Source: Cryptomeria japonica (Eukaryota; Streptophyta; Pinopsida; Cupressales; Cupressaceae). From it: a stretch of 64,000 bases of DNA. Positions within the stretch are counted from its first letter, which is position 1; each line of letters begins with the position of its first letter. Both the position numbers and the translations under genes were made by a program. The notes beneath the pieces are model-generated. The model saw only the letters and a list, made by a program, of their open reading frames with translations, did no database searches and was not told the DNA's origin. Shown in pieces: positions 23,061 through 32,658 of the stretch. The stretch lies in assembly GCF_030272615.1 (NCBI RefSeq), contig NC_081413.1:555297136-555361135 (forward strand), written 5' to 3'.

Positions 23061-23820
23061 TGTAAAGTGGAAAATCGAACCCTAGGTGTTCCCCCACTCC
23101 AAGGAGAGAGAAAGGAGGTCACTAGGATTGACGGTTTTCACTTAGGAGAGACTTTACATTCAAAAGAGGGGTTGAAACTCACAAGATCCAATCTCACACA
23201 ATGCAAGATTGAATTCTAAATGAGTTTCAAGGGTTGAGACAACAAGGATACCCTCTTTTGTAAAGAATGTAGATAGAAGGATTGAACTAGGAGTGTATGT
23301 GAAAGTAAGAAAGATTCGCTTGTAGACAGAGATAGAGACACGGGATGAAGCTGTGGACCTGAAATTAGCAGTAAAATGTCGAGATGATGCTGTCCTACAA
23401 GTTTGAGCGAAAGTTGCCGGGACGATGGCGCCCGGAGTGCACACGGTTCTCCGAAAAATCCGTGAAACGAAGGGGGATCTATTCGTCTCTGCACAAGGAT
23501 TCCAGATCTTCAATTACAGCCGCGTACCTACAACCTACACACAAAAAAGAGAGGATGATTGGGGGGTTAGGGATTAGGGGTTTGCCTTCAGGTCAAACCC
23601 CAATTTTGGAATTAACCAAGAAATGAGAATGCTGTAAATGTAAATGTTTGTAATGTAATCAAGTACTGATACCTTGTTGTAAGAATGTGTGTATTCTTAC
23701 ATGCGAAGGTGTAATGATGTTGTATGTTGTAGGTGATCTCCTCTTCAATGGTTGAATCCTTGTCTTGAATGCAACACCTAGCCTTGAATGGAGACCTAGA
23801 ATGCTCAATTGCTTGAAGGA

Positions 23821-23875
23821 ATGCTTGAATGCTTGAATGTTTGAATGTTTGAATGTTTGAATGTTTGAATGTTTT
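23821..23875 (+). repeat. TTGAATGT/TTGAATGC minisatellite in LTR
   Basis: Head-to-tail 8-bp units, one more than in the other LTR of element E (about 30632-30679). Confidence 0.85.
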
Positions 23876-24071
23876 CCTATCACTTCCGCCTCTTGCACAC
23901 ATATGTTTTTCCTCCTTTTCAAATGGGAGGGGAAATGTAGTTTATATACTTGTCAATTAGGGTTAGGAGACTAATTTTTTTGACCTTAGGCCGACCTAGG
24001 AACATTATTTTCCAAATTGCAAACTTGAAGACCCGATGCCCAACAAGAGACCGGGCCCAAAGTAGGGCCAG

Positions 24072-24164
24072 GGACCAAGGCGCTGGGCGCCATGGTCCTG
24101 AGGGACCAGGGCACTAGGCACCATGGTCCTGAAGGACCAGGGCACTGAGCGCCATGGTCCCACC
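24072..24164. repeat. Three tandem 31-bp palindromic units in LTR of element E
   Basis: Units start at 24072, 24103 and 24134. Each opens GGACCA and has TGGTCC near its end, with inner GGCGC/GCGCC pairing in the best copy. Each can therefore fold into a GC-rich hairpin in DNA or RNA. The same three units lie in the other LTR at 30876-30968. Confidence 0.85.
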
Positions 24165-24331
24165 TCCCGGGACAGTAGGGTGCAAGGAGGATCAGGCCAA
24201 GGTGCAGAAAGATGTAGTTTTTGATGTCGTAAATAGGTTTCGGGGTCTCCATTCAGGTTCAACATTGTGCCGCCATCATGAAGACCCAAATGCAGTCGAA
24301 ATTGCAAGTGTCACAATTTTACGATGCTACA

Positions 24332-25122
24332 TTTAGCCCCCACTTTAGTGGGAGTATAAGCATACGCCCATACTTTCAGTAAAGTACAAGGAAACAACAT
24401 TGAAAGACTTTCACCACGTCAAGGAGGCAAGATACACCAAGCCCCCAGTGGACTAAGGATCTTACGACTTCGATTGAAAAAGTAAAAGGGAAGATCATGA
24501 GGGAGAACCATGACTGACAGTAGTAAGGTTCCCTCACTATGAGTCATGCAAGAATAATACCAAAAAATTTTCAAGGCAAAGCTAAGTTCGCCAAGAAATT
24601 TTTAAGAATCTTGAAGAGATATGGACGGAGTGTATGCCCCCTACATTAAAGCGATCGCACATGCCTCATCGGGGGTGATTGCTTTAAGGTAGTGATACAC
24701 ATAAGAAATGAGAAGGGAAAGGAGCATGTTATCACAAAGATTTAGCCCCCAAGTGTGAGATAAACCCAAGGATACAAAACACAAATCACGAGGTGACTTC
24801 GCTTTCTTTGGGGTTAGTATGCTGTATGATAATTCATGTATATCATATGTATGTATGCATAATTGTTCTTCATTCCCCAATCAAGGAAGGTCACCTAGAA
24901 GAAGGGAACACATGTGTCTTTTGAGTCAACATGAGAGAGACCAAAAGAGATCTCAATGCTTCGCATCATCCTCAAGTAGACAACACTAAGGACAACAAAT
25001 AGAAGAATGGGAATAACACATAGAAGAGGTAACAAAAGAGATCAAGAGAGGAGGAGAGAGTCTGCTATGCTAATGAACTAGTCTAGCACGTCATCCACCC
25101 CCCGATCTTGTTGATCAATATT
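24332..25122 (-). other. 3' untranslated region of element E
   Basis: Between the stop of the protease-like frame and the 3' LTR. It contains several G-rich purine tracts on the minus strand, including the one abutting the LTR, and no coding signal. Confidence 0.6.
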
Positions 25123-26343
25123 TCAGGAAGGTAGGAAACATGCTAGAGGAGGAACATCCAACACAGCAGATGGAGCTATCACAAGATCCAAACAAGGGCT
25201 ATGTTCATGTCCCAAGCCACGTTGTTCTTGTCTAGGAGCTAAGATAAGTGCTTTAGAAAATTCGTTAGATAAATGGTTATCAATATCAACATATTCATAT
25301 TCACTATCAGAAGCAAGAGAAGTATCATTTTCATCATGAATAGCATTTTCATCTATATCATCATCAAGATTTATAAAAATAGGATCTTTAACTCGCACAG
25401 GATCAAAACCATCATGCATCTTATGCTTAGGAGATTTTGGCTCAATTTTCAGCTGAGGAGAAAATGGAATAATACTAGCTGAAGGTGTTTTTGGGGATTG
25501 CAAAGTTTGAGAAGTAGTTGCATGAGCTCTAAGACGACGCTTTCGTCGGCGTTCACATGCAGAATGATTTCGTCTAGTCTTAGTAGGAAGTGGAGAAGAT
25601 TGAGGAGGAGGAATGTTCTCATCCTTATCACTTGGGTGTTTAGGTTGTGGTCTCTTAGGTTGGATAATAGGAGAAGAGGAAGGTCTCTTCTCTTTATAAG
25701 AGGAAGGAGGAGGAACTGCTCCATATAAAGGAGGAATATTTGGTTTAGGAAGGAGACCAAGTCCATCATGATGAGGAGGTATAGGTCTACTTTTAGAAAG
25801 CTTATTAGACATAGACATAGTCACATCCATAGGAATGGGTTGGGAATCTTCTTGAGGAAAGACATTAGTTTTATCTTTCAAAGGAAGAACTTCCTTCTCA
25901 AGAACGATAGGAATATCAAGTTTGGGTGTTCGAGGTTCACTTAGAGATAGGATCATATCTTTTTTCCACTTTTGATAAGATTTGAAAAGATGATCACTTC
26001 GTGGTGGAAGAGATTGAAATTGTTTAGGCCAAAAATAATCAATAGGAACGCTAGAAGTTCTTTTAGCTGGTTTAAAGAGACTATGATTGATAGTAACAAC
26101 TTCACCATTATGGGGAAATTTCAAACACTTGTGAATAGGAGAAGCAATAGCTTTCATGGAAGATAGCCAAGGATAGCCTAGCTTCACACGAAATTGTTCG
26201 GATGATGGAATAATAGCAAAGCTCACATCAAGGGATTTGTTATGGACCTCAATAGGTAATGTAATAGAACCAATTGCAGGAGAAGAAAATGCATCAAATA
26301 ATTTCACAACCACATTTGTTTTGTCATAGATCACTTGATTCAA
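25123..26343 (-). pseudogene. Element E protease-like domain with Pro-rich basic tail
   Basis: In the same frame as gag, separated only by a TAA at 26344-26346. About the first 130 codons resemble the aspartic-protease region of Tat-like gypsy elements: VEVHNKSLDV-like strands, then KLGYPWLSSM and LKFPHNGEVVTI, aligning by eye with LDRPWIHTM and VKFPYNGIEITI of element D. The remainder is Pro/Ser-rich with a very basic patch, ACERRRKRRLRAH, and an acidic C-terminus. No reverse transcriptase follows. The basic patch could bind RNA or act as a nuclear signal (inference). The catalytic triplet lies upstream in the gag frame and is altered. Confidence 0.65.
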
Positions 26344-28527
26344 TTACAAAGTAAAAAGAAATTCTTTAGTAATGACATTAACCATGCAAGAAGGATCAAT
26401 AAGCACTCCACGGCAAGGTGTATTCTTGACTTTTGCAACTATATATAAAGGACCATCAGGTGCCCTGATAGTTTCACTAGAATCAAATATGATGGAAGGT
26501 TCTTTAGGGATTTTCTGCTGCTCTACAAAGTTAATCACATTCGGAGTCATAGACACAAGACCATCAGGTGAGAAAGAGGAATCATTAGTCTCAATCACAT
26601 TAGAGGTATGAGAAGGTAATGGATCAGTAAAAATCTTAAGATTTTGGTTAGGAAGAGCTACAGATGTGTTGCCTTTATCATTCACACCTGAAACAGAGAT
26701 AGTATTATTATCAATCAAATCTTGAATTTTACCCTTTAAAGCAAAACATTTTTCAGTATCATGCCCAGGTTGACGATGAAATTGACAAAAAGATTTGTTA
26801 TCAAAATAGGGTGAATTAATCTTTGCAGGATCTATTTGCTTTATAGGAGGGAGAGTAAGCACATTTTGTTCCAATAACTTATTCATAATACTATGCAATG
26901 ATTCATTCAAAGGAGTAAACTCTCTTTCTTTCTTGAAAAACTTAGAAATAGGAGGCACACTTGATGCTGCATTCACATTGTTGTTGGTGATGTTTTCATT
27001 GAACTTAACAAACCCTCTATTCGGTTTAAACTTCCCAAATGGTTGTTGACTACTATCACCCTTATCACTCGGAGCCATAGGATTTGCTTGTTCCATTTGA
27101 CTCACAGTCAGTTGATAATTGTGAAGAGTTGCGCACAACTGTTGGAAAGAAGTAAACTCAAAAAACAGAAGTTTTTCTCTAATATCTTTTTGTAAATTAG
27201 AAATAAAGATTCTTTGAATATCATTGTCAGGTACTAGAAAAGAAATTTGAGCACACAAATGCTTATATCTACCAATGAAATCAGTCACTTTTTCTTTAAC
27301 ACCTTGTTTACAATGCATTAAATCAATAAAAGTAACTTTAGGACTTATATTGTTTTGAAATTGTTGAATAAAAGCATTTGCAAGTTGATGGAAAGAAGTA
27401 ATAGAATAGGAAGGCAACGAGCAATACCATTGTAGAGCCTTATCTCTTAATGTTCTAGTAAACAGTTTTGCAAGCAACCTTTGGTCATGAGCAAAATCGG
27501 TACATATTGTCTGAAAGGTCTTAACATGTGTTAGAGGATCACCTTTACCATTATAAAGCTCCAACTGCGGGATTTCAACATGTTTAGGGGGGATAGCTCG
27601 AACAATGTTAAGAGAAAGTGGGCTCGCAACATCAAATGTGGGCACACTAAACTTAGATTGATTCATAGAGGCAATTTGTTGCTGTAAAGAAGAGACAGTT
27701 TGTGCAAGATTGTTAATGGTCGCTTCAGTCGAAGAGTTCATATTAGACATGTTAGATTGTGATGGAGGTATTATGTTATTAAAAGAAGGTATTGATTGAG
27801 AGTAAGGTGGCGGGACACTATGATAGTTAGTCATAGGAGATGATTGGAAAGAAGGAACACTACAAGCAGGAATGGAATGGTTAAATGAATTTCCCCCTTG
27901 CGTCATGTTCATTTGTGGAGATGTAATAGGGACACTCATTGAAGGAATGAATGAAGAAGTCAGATTGAATGAAGGAAGAGGGTTGATTGAAGAGGAAGGA
28001 TTGCCCCTATGACTGGTGATCATAGGTGGAATGTTTTGTATTGAATTAGTCATTATGTTTGATGTAAAAGTAGGTATACTAGCAATAGAAGTTGTCAAAG
28101 GAATAGAATGATTGACTTGAGTAGGAGGTTGTGTATAACCTAAAGTTTCGGCACAACTCTTCATAGGCATCACATTCGAATCCATGATGTGTTCTATACT
28201 ATGCAAAATATCAATTCCATTCTTATCACTTTGAACCATACGTTTTAGACCCTCAATCAATGAAAGAGCTTGACTATCAGGGTATTCTTGAGACATCCAT
28301 TGCTGAAAATCATCAAATTGGTTACCCAATTTCAAAATTTGTTCTACAAAAACCTCATGGAGAGCTTCTTCATCATTAAGAGGATTAGAGGAATTACCTA
28401 TGTCCTCGTTAAAAAGGCCATTCAAATTAGGTTCCATCTCCTCGGTAATTAAACCTTGGAAAGACTTAATTCTAAGGCTTCGTCTAATGGGAATAGTGTA
28501 AGTAGGGCTTATTGTTGTAAAACTCAT
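26344..28527 (-). CDS. Element E gag polyprotein, long open frame
   Basis: 727 codons from ATG 28527, uninterrupted. Residues 1-140 are acidic to mixed. 140-265 is Ser/Pro/Asn-rich and disordered. 268-290 is a short heptad-like helix (INNLAQTVSSLQQQIASM). About 315-475 is the retrotransposon gag (capsid) domain with ELYNGKGDPLTHVKTF and KALQWYCSL. 581-594 is a zinc-binding C-x2-H-x4-H-x4-C followed by ALKGKIQDLIDNN. The C-terminus enters a protease domain at VLIDPSC (D711), where DSG/DTG is expected, and ends at TAA. Gag assembles particles. The intact frame suggests recent activity or selection. The stop could be a nonsense change at a Gln codon, or could set the gag to gag-pro ratio. Confidence 0.85.
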   Translation of the reverse strand: MSFTTISPTYTIPIRRSLRIKSFQGLITEEMEPNLNGLFNEDIGNSSNPLNDEEALHEVFVEQILKLGNQFDDFQQWMSQEYPDSQALSLIEGLKRMVQSDKNGIDILHSIEHIMDSNVMPMKSCAETLGYTQPPTQVNHSIPLTTSIASIPTFTSNIMTNSIQNIPPMITSHRGNPSSSINPLPSFNLTSSFIPSMSVPITSPQMNMTQGGNSFNHSIPACSVPSFQSSPMTNYHSVPPPYSQSIPSFNNIIPPSQSNMSNMNSSTEATINNLAQTVSSLQQQIASMNQSKFSVPTFDVASPLSLNIVRAIPPKHVEIPQLELYNGKGDPLTHVKTFQTICTDFAHDQRLLAKLFTRTLRDKALQWYCSLPSYSITSFHQLANAFIQQFQNNISPKVTFIDLMHCKQGVKEKVTDFIGRYKHLCAQISFLVPDNDIQRIFISNLQKDIREKLLFFEFTSFQQLCATLHNYQLTVSQMEQANPMAPSDKGDSSQQPFGKFKPNRGFVKFNENITNNNVNAASSVPPISKFFKKEREFTPLNESLHSIMNKLLEQNVLTLPPIKQIDPAKINSPYFDNKSFCQFHRQPGHDTEKCFALKGKIQDLIDNNTISVSGVNDKGNTSVALPNQNLKIFTDPLPSHTSNVIETNDSSFSPDGLVSMTPNVINFVEQQKIPKEPSIIFDSSETIRAPDGPLYIVAKVKNTPCRGVLIDPSCMVNVITKEFLFTL

Positions 28528-29872
28528 GCACTAGAGAGGGAGAGAAGATTTTGAATTTTGAAAAATAGAGATGGAAAAATTGAACAATGAGATAATGATT
28601 ATCCAATTTGAACTTTGTGAGGGAAACCCAACTTCCAAGAAAGGTAGGCACAATTGAAAAATTAGGGCCAAGGGGGTAGCACTTAATTTTAATTGTTATC
28701 TTGAATTTTGAATTTATTTTCGAATTTAGAGGTAACAAATTTAAATAAAATCAGCCAATCTCCTAGATTTAAGTTGTTAAATGCAATCATGACAATCTCC
28801 CAAAATTTCGGAAAAAATGTCGGGGACCGTGGCGAACGAAGTGCACACGGTCCTCACAACTTTTTTCAAAATTTTCAAGGATGAAAGTTATGATGATTTT
28901 AAAGCTAATCTGAAAAAATTGAGTGATTTTACAATCTGTAGATAGGCCAAATTAAAGTTGCAATCTCAAAATTGAACCCTACCAAGATTGTTGAAAAATG
29001 CAAAATTTGAATTTTGAAAAAGAGAGGGAAATTGAAATTTTGAATTTTATGATTTTAGAGGGAATACCAAAAGCAATGCAAGCTTTGAAATTTAAAAGTT
29101 GACTCAATTTCATGCAAAATTCAATTTTGAAAGTGGAAATCAAAGTTGTTGCAATTAAACACTTAATTTCAAAAGTCCCAAATTGCAAAAATTTGAATAA
29201 AGCACTGAAACTTTGAATGAATGCCAACACACCTTTCAGATTTAGGATAGTAAGAAACACAATTTTAACACAAAATTTCAATTTCAACAATTTTTGAATG
29301 ATTAGAAGCCTTAATCCAAGCAATCACTAGACCAACTTTGACTTTAATTTTGAAAGTGTTAGAATTGATGAAATCAGCCAAGATTCTAGATTCTAGCATA
29401 AAAATACAGTAAGATCTAGCTCTCAAAATTTCAGAAAAAATGTCGGGGACAATGGCGCTCGGGGTGCACACGGTCCTCGCAACTTTTTTCAAAATTTTCA
29501 GGGATGAGAGATATTATGATTTTGTTGCGGAATCCAAAGTTACAGCCGATTTGGAGGTGTTCTGATCAGTGAAATCGTCGGTCAAAGGTCGAATCAAGAG
29601 GGTTTTAAAAATTAGGGTTTTGACACTTAACCACTTAATTTTCAGAATTAAAGCACAAATATGAATTGACAATTTGCAAGGGAAGGGTAGATCTGAAACA
29701 AGCATTAACAATTAAACATTTCACAAGCTCAATTATTAAAAAGAAAATTTAGGGTTTTTATGCAATTAACCTCTAAAATTTGCAAAAGATCAAACATGGA
29801 AATGCAAATTTTTTTTTTCAGATCTAACCATGAATTATCAGAATTAGGATGTTCACATCGGGTTCACCAAAA
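28528..29872 (-). other. 5' leader of element E with a duplicated GC-rich hairpin box
   Basis: Untranslated leader between primer site and gag, AT-rich apart from a 99-bp segment present twice (28802-28900 and 29425-29523). Each copy carries a GC-rich box with palindromic GTGCAC. In the first copy GGACCGTG (28824-28831) can pair perfectly with CACGGTCC (28846-28853). Such leaders normally hold packaging and dimerisation signals; that role here is inference. Confidence 0.7.
29854..29872 (-). other. Primer binding site of element E
   Basis: On the minus strand TTTTGGTGAACCCGATG follows directly after the 5' LTR end at 29873. It is nearly the same as the sequence after the 5' LTR of element D (48049 onward). 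I cannot name the tRNA with confidence. Confidence 0.7.
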
Positions 29873-31135
29873 TGTAAAGCGGAAAATCGAACCCTAGGTG
29901 TTCCCCTACTCCAAGGAGAGAGAAAGGAGGTCACTAGGATTGACGGTTTTCACTTAGGAGAGACTTTACATTCAAAAGAGGGGTTGAAACTCACAAGATC
30001 CAATCCCACACAATGCAAGATTGAATTCTAAATGAGTTTCAAGGGTTGAAACAACAAGGATACCCTCTTTTGTAAAGAATGTAGATAGAAGGATTGAACT
30101 AGGAGTGTATGTGAAAGTAAGAAAGATTCGCTTGTAGACAGAGATAGAGACACGGGATGAAGCTGTGGACCTGAAATTAGCAGTAAAACGTCGAGACGAT
30201 GTTGTCCTACAAGTTTGAGCAAAAGTTGACGGGACGATGGTGCCCGGAGTGCACACAGTCCTCTGAAAAATCCGCGAAACGAAGGGGGATCTGTTCATCT
30301 CTGCACAAGGATTCTAGATCTTCAATTACAGCTGCGTACCTGCAACCTACACATAGAAAAGAGAGGATGATTGGGGGGTTAGGGATTAGGGGTTTGCCTT
30401 CAGGTCAAACCCTGGTTTTGGAATTAACCAAGAAATGAGAATGTTGTAAATGTAAATGTTTGTAATGTAATCAAGTACTGATACCTTGTTGTAAGAATGT
30501 TTGTATTCTTACATGCGAAGGTGTAATGATGTTGTATGTTGTAGGTGATCTCCTCTTCAATGGTTGAATCCTTGTCTTGAATGCAACACCTAGCCTTGAA
30601 TGGAGACCTAGAATGCTCAATTGCTTGAAGGAATGCTTGAATGCTTGAATGTTTGAATGTTTGAATGTTTGAATGTTTGCCTATCGCTTCCGCCTCTTGC
30701 ACACATATGTTTTTCCTCCTTTTCAAATGGGAGGGGAAATGTAGTTTATATACTTGTCAATTAGGGTTAGGAGACTGATTTTTCTGACCTTAGGTCGACC
30801 TAGGAACATTATTTTCCAAATTGCAAACTTGAAGACCCGATGCCCAACAAGAGACCGGGCCCAAAGTAGGGCCAGGGACCAGGGCCCTGGGTGCCATGGT
30901 CCTAAGGGACCAGGGTGCTAGGCGCCATGGTCTTGAAGGACCAAGGCGCTAGGCGCCATGGTCCCACCTCCTGGGATAGCAGGGTGCAAGGAGGATCAGG
31001 CCAAGGTGCAGAAAGATGCAGTTTTTGATGTTGTAAACAGGTTTCGGGGTCTCCATTCAGGTTCAACATTGCGTCGCCATCGTGAAGACCCAAATGCAGT
31101 CGAAATTGCAAGTGTCGCAATTTTACGATGCTACA
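29873..31135 (-). repeat. 5' LTR of element E
   Basis: 1263 bp, same content as 23061-24331: the 8-bp minisatellite, three 31-bp hairpin units at 30876-30968, and a GTGCAC box at 30249-30254. Followed by target duplication CATGG at 31136-31140. Confidence 0.92.
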
Positions 31136-32274
31136 CATGGACAGATAAGGAAGACATGGTATGCAAACTGCATAAAGCTTTGTATGGACTAAAGCAGGCA
31201 CCTAGAGCATGGTATGAACAACTTCATACTCATTTGATGAAGATAGGATTTGCTAAAACCAGTGATGACAACAACATTTATCTCAAGTCTGAAGGAGATG
31301 ATATACTAGTCAGTGAAGTATTTGTAGATGACATTATATTTCGAGGAAATGATGACACGAGTAATTGTTTTGCAAATGAAATGAAGAATGAATTTGAGAT
31401 GTCATTAGTGGGGGAAATAAAAAATTTCATAGGCTTAGAGATACAACAGATAAAGAATGGTATTTCATTCCTCAATCCAAGTATGTGAAGGAGGTTTTTG
31501 AAGACTTTCGGTATGAGTGATTGTAAACTAGTTGGAACCCCAATGGTTACAGGTTGTAAATTGTCCAAGGAAGATGCATCTAAGTCTATAGATGAAAAGG
31601 AATTTAGGTCAATGATTGGAAAACTACACTATGTTGTTCACAGTTGACTAGATATTGCCCATGCAGTTGGTATTGTGGCTAGATTTTAGAAGAATACAAA
31701 GGAGGCACATCTGATGGCAACTAAGAGCATCTTTAGATATCTAAAAGGTATTGTTGATTATGTATTATGGTATCCATATGGTGTAGATTTTGACTTGGAG
31801 GCATACACATATTCTAATTGGGCAGGAAATATCGATGATTGGAAGAGTACTACCAGTGGAGCATTCTTTCTAGGAGGAAGGCTAGTCTCATGGAGTCGTA
31901 AAAAGCAGAGTTGCACTTCACAATCTACCGTTGAAGCTGAATATGTAGCATCTTATATGAATTGCACACAAGCTATGTGGATGAGGCTCATTTTGGAAGG
32001 TTTGAAGATGAAAATCTCAGAATTGATAAAGATGTTGTGTGATAATACAAGTGCAATAAACATTTCTAAAAATCCTATTTTGCACACAAGGACTAAGCAC
32101 ATTGAATTGAAATATCACTTCTTGAGGGAAAAAGTTCAAAGTAAAGATGTTATCTTGGAGCATGTTTCTACCAAGGAGCAGCTTGCAAATATCTTTACCA
32201 AACCTCTACCTAAGACCACTTTTGAGTATCTTAGAAGGCAATTGGGGGTTGTCCCTCTTCATGAAGTCAGTTGA
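31136..32274 (+). pseudogene. Element B 3' half of reverse transcriptase and RNase H
   Basis: Resumes the reverse transcriptase after element E: KALYGLKQAPRAWYEQL and an intact catalytic EVFVDDIIF near 31315-31340. Stops occur after FLNPSM, in VHS-stop-LDIAHA and in ARF-stop-KN. RNase H is open from 31714 to 32274: NWAGNIDDWKSTTSGAFFLG, STVEAEYVA, MLCDNTSAI and IFTKPLPKTTFEYLR, ending with a TGA. The downstream 32278-32658 is 3' untranslated sequence with a 43-bp direct repeat (32488-32530, 32556-32598). Confidence 0.87.
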
Positions 32275-32487
32275 ACATGATGCTGATTGCATCAGTCCCT
32301 GAATCATTTGTAGAATCTTATATGGATTGATGAAGGAGTGGATGTATTCCATACCTGGGGAGAATAAAGTTGTAGAATGATGCTGATACATAGTGAGAGC
32401 AGAATTACATGTTTTACTTTCACTTTGGCATTGTTGTCAAAGGGGGAGAAGAATTATGTGATTGCGGAGAAGAATTATGTGTCTGAC

Positions 32488-32598
32488 AAGGTGAATACTT
32501 GGTAATGCAAACCAGGATTCATATTCACTAGTGGCAGGCTGAAGGCACACAAATCAAGGTGAATACTTGGTAATGTAAACCATGATTTCTATTCACCA
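32488..32598 (+). repeat. Direct repeat in 3' UTR of element B
   Basis: AAGGTGAATACTTGGTAATG followed by AAACCA and a CATATTCAC-like end occurs at 32488-32530 and 32556-32598. A shorter duplication (GGAGAAGAATTATGTG) lies just upstream. Confidence 0.75.
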
Positions 32599-32658
32599 AT
32601 CTCAGCAGCAATCAGAGGCATTGATATTTGTATTGCCATCAATGCCAAAGGGAGAGAT

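Larger units (their letters stand above)
23061..24331 (-). repeat. 3' LTR of element E
   Basis: 1271 bp, co-linear with 29873-31135 with few differences. It contains a run of 8-bp TTGAATGT units (23821-23875) and three 31-bp hairpin units (24072-24164). The 8-bp length excess over the other LTR equals one extra TTGAATGT unit. Confidence 0.92.
23061..31135 (-). mobile_element. Ty3/gypsy-type element E: gag/protease-only, non-autonomous
   Basis: 8075 bp, inserted in the reverse transcriptase of element B with target duplication CATGG (23056-23060 and 31136-31140). LTRs are 1271 bp (left, 3') and 1263 bp (right, 5'), with TGTA...TACA ends in both orientations. On the minus strand a primer site TGGTGAACCCGATGTGAAC follows the 5' LTR, and a purine tract AAAGTGGGGGCTAAA precedes the 3' LTR. 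The 5.5-kb interior codes only for gag and a protease-like region; no reverse transcriptase, RNase H or integrase is seen. This matches the published notion of gag-only terminal-repeat retrotransposons (TR-GAG). It would depend on enzymes supplied by another element. Confidence 0.9.

Noticed and set aside
24005..24307. Pro/Trp-rich ORFs in the element E LTRs (both copies)
   Set aside because: They arise from the GC-rich 31-bp hairpin repeats; no start context or conservation beyond the LTR itself.
25449..25769. Leu-rich ORF on the minus strand
   Set aside because: Out-of-frame shadow of the Pro/Ser-rich tail downstream of element E gag.
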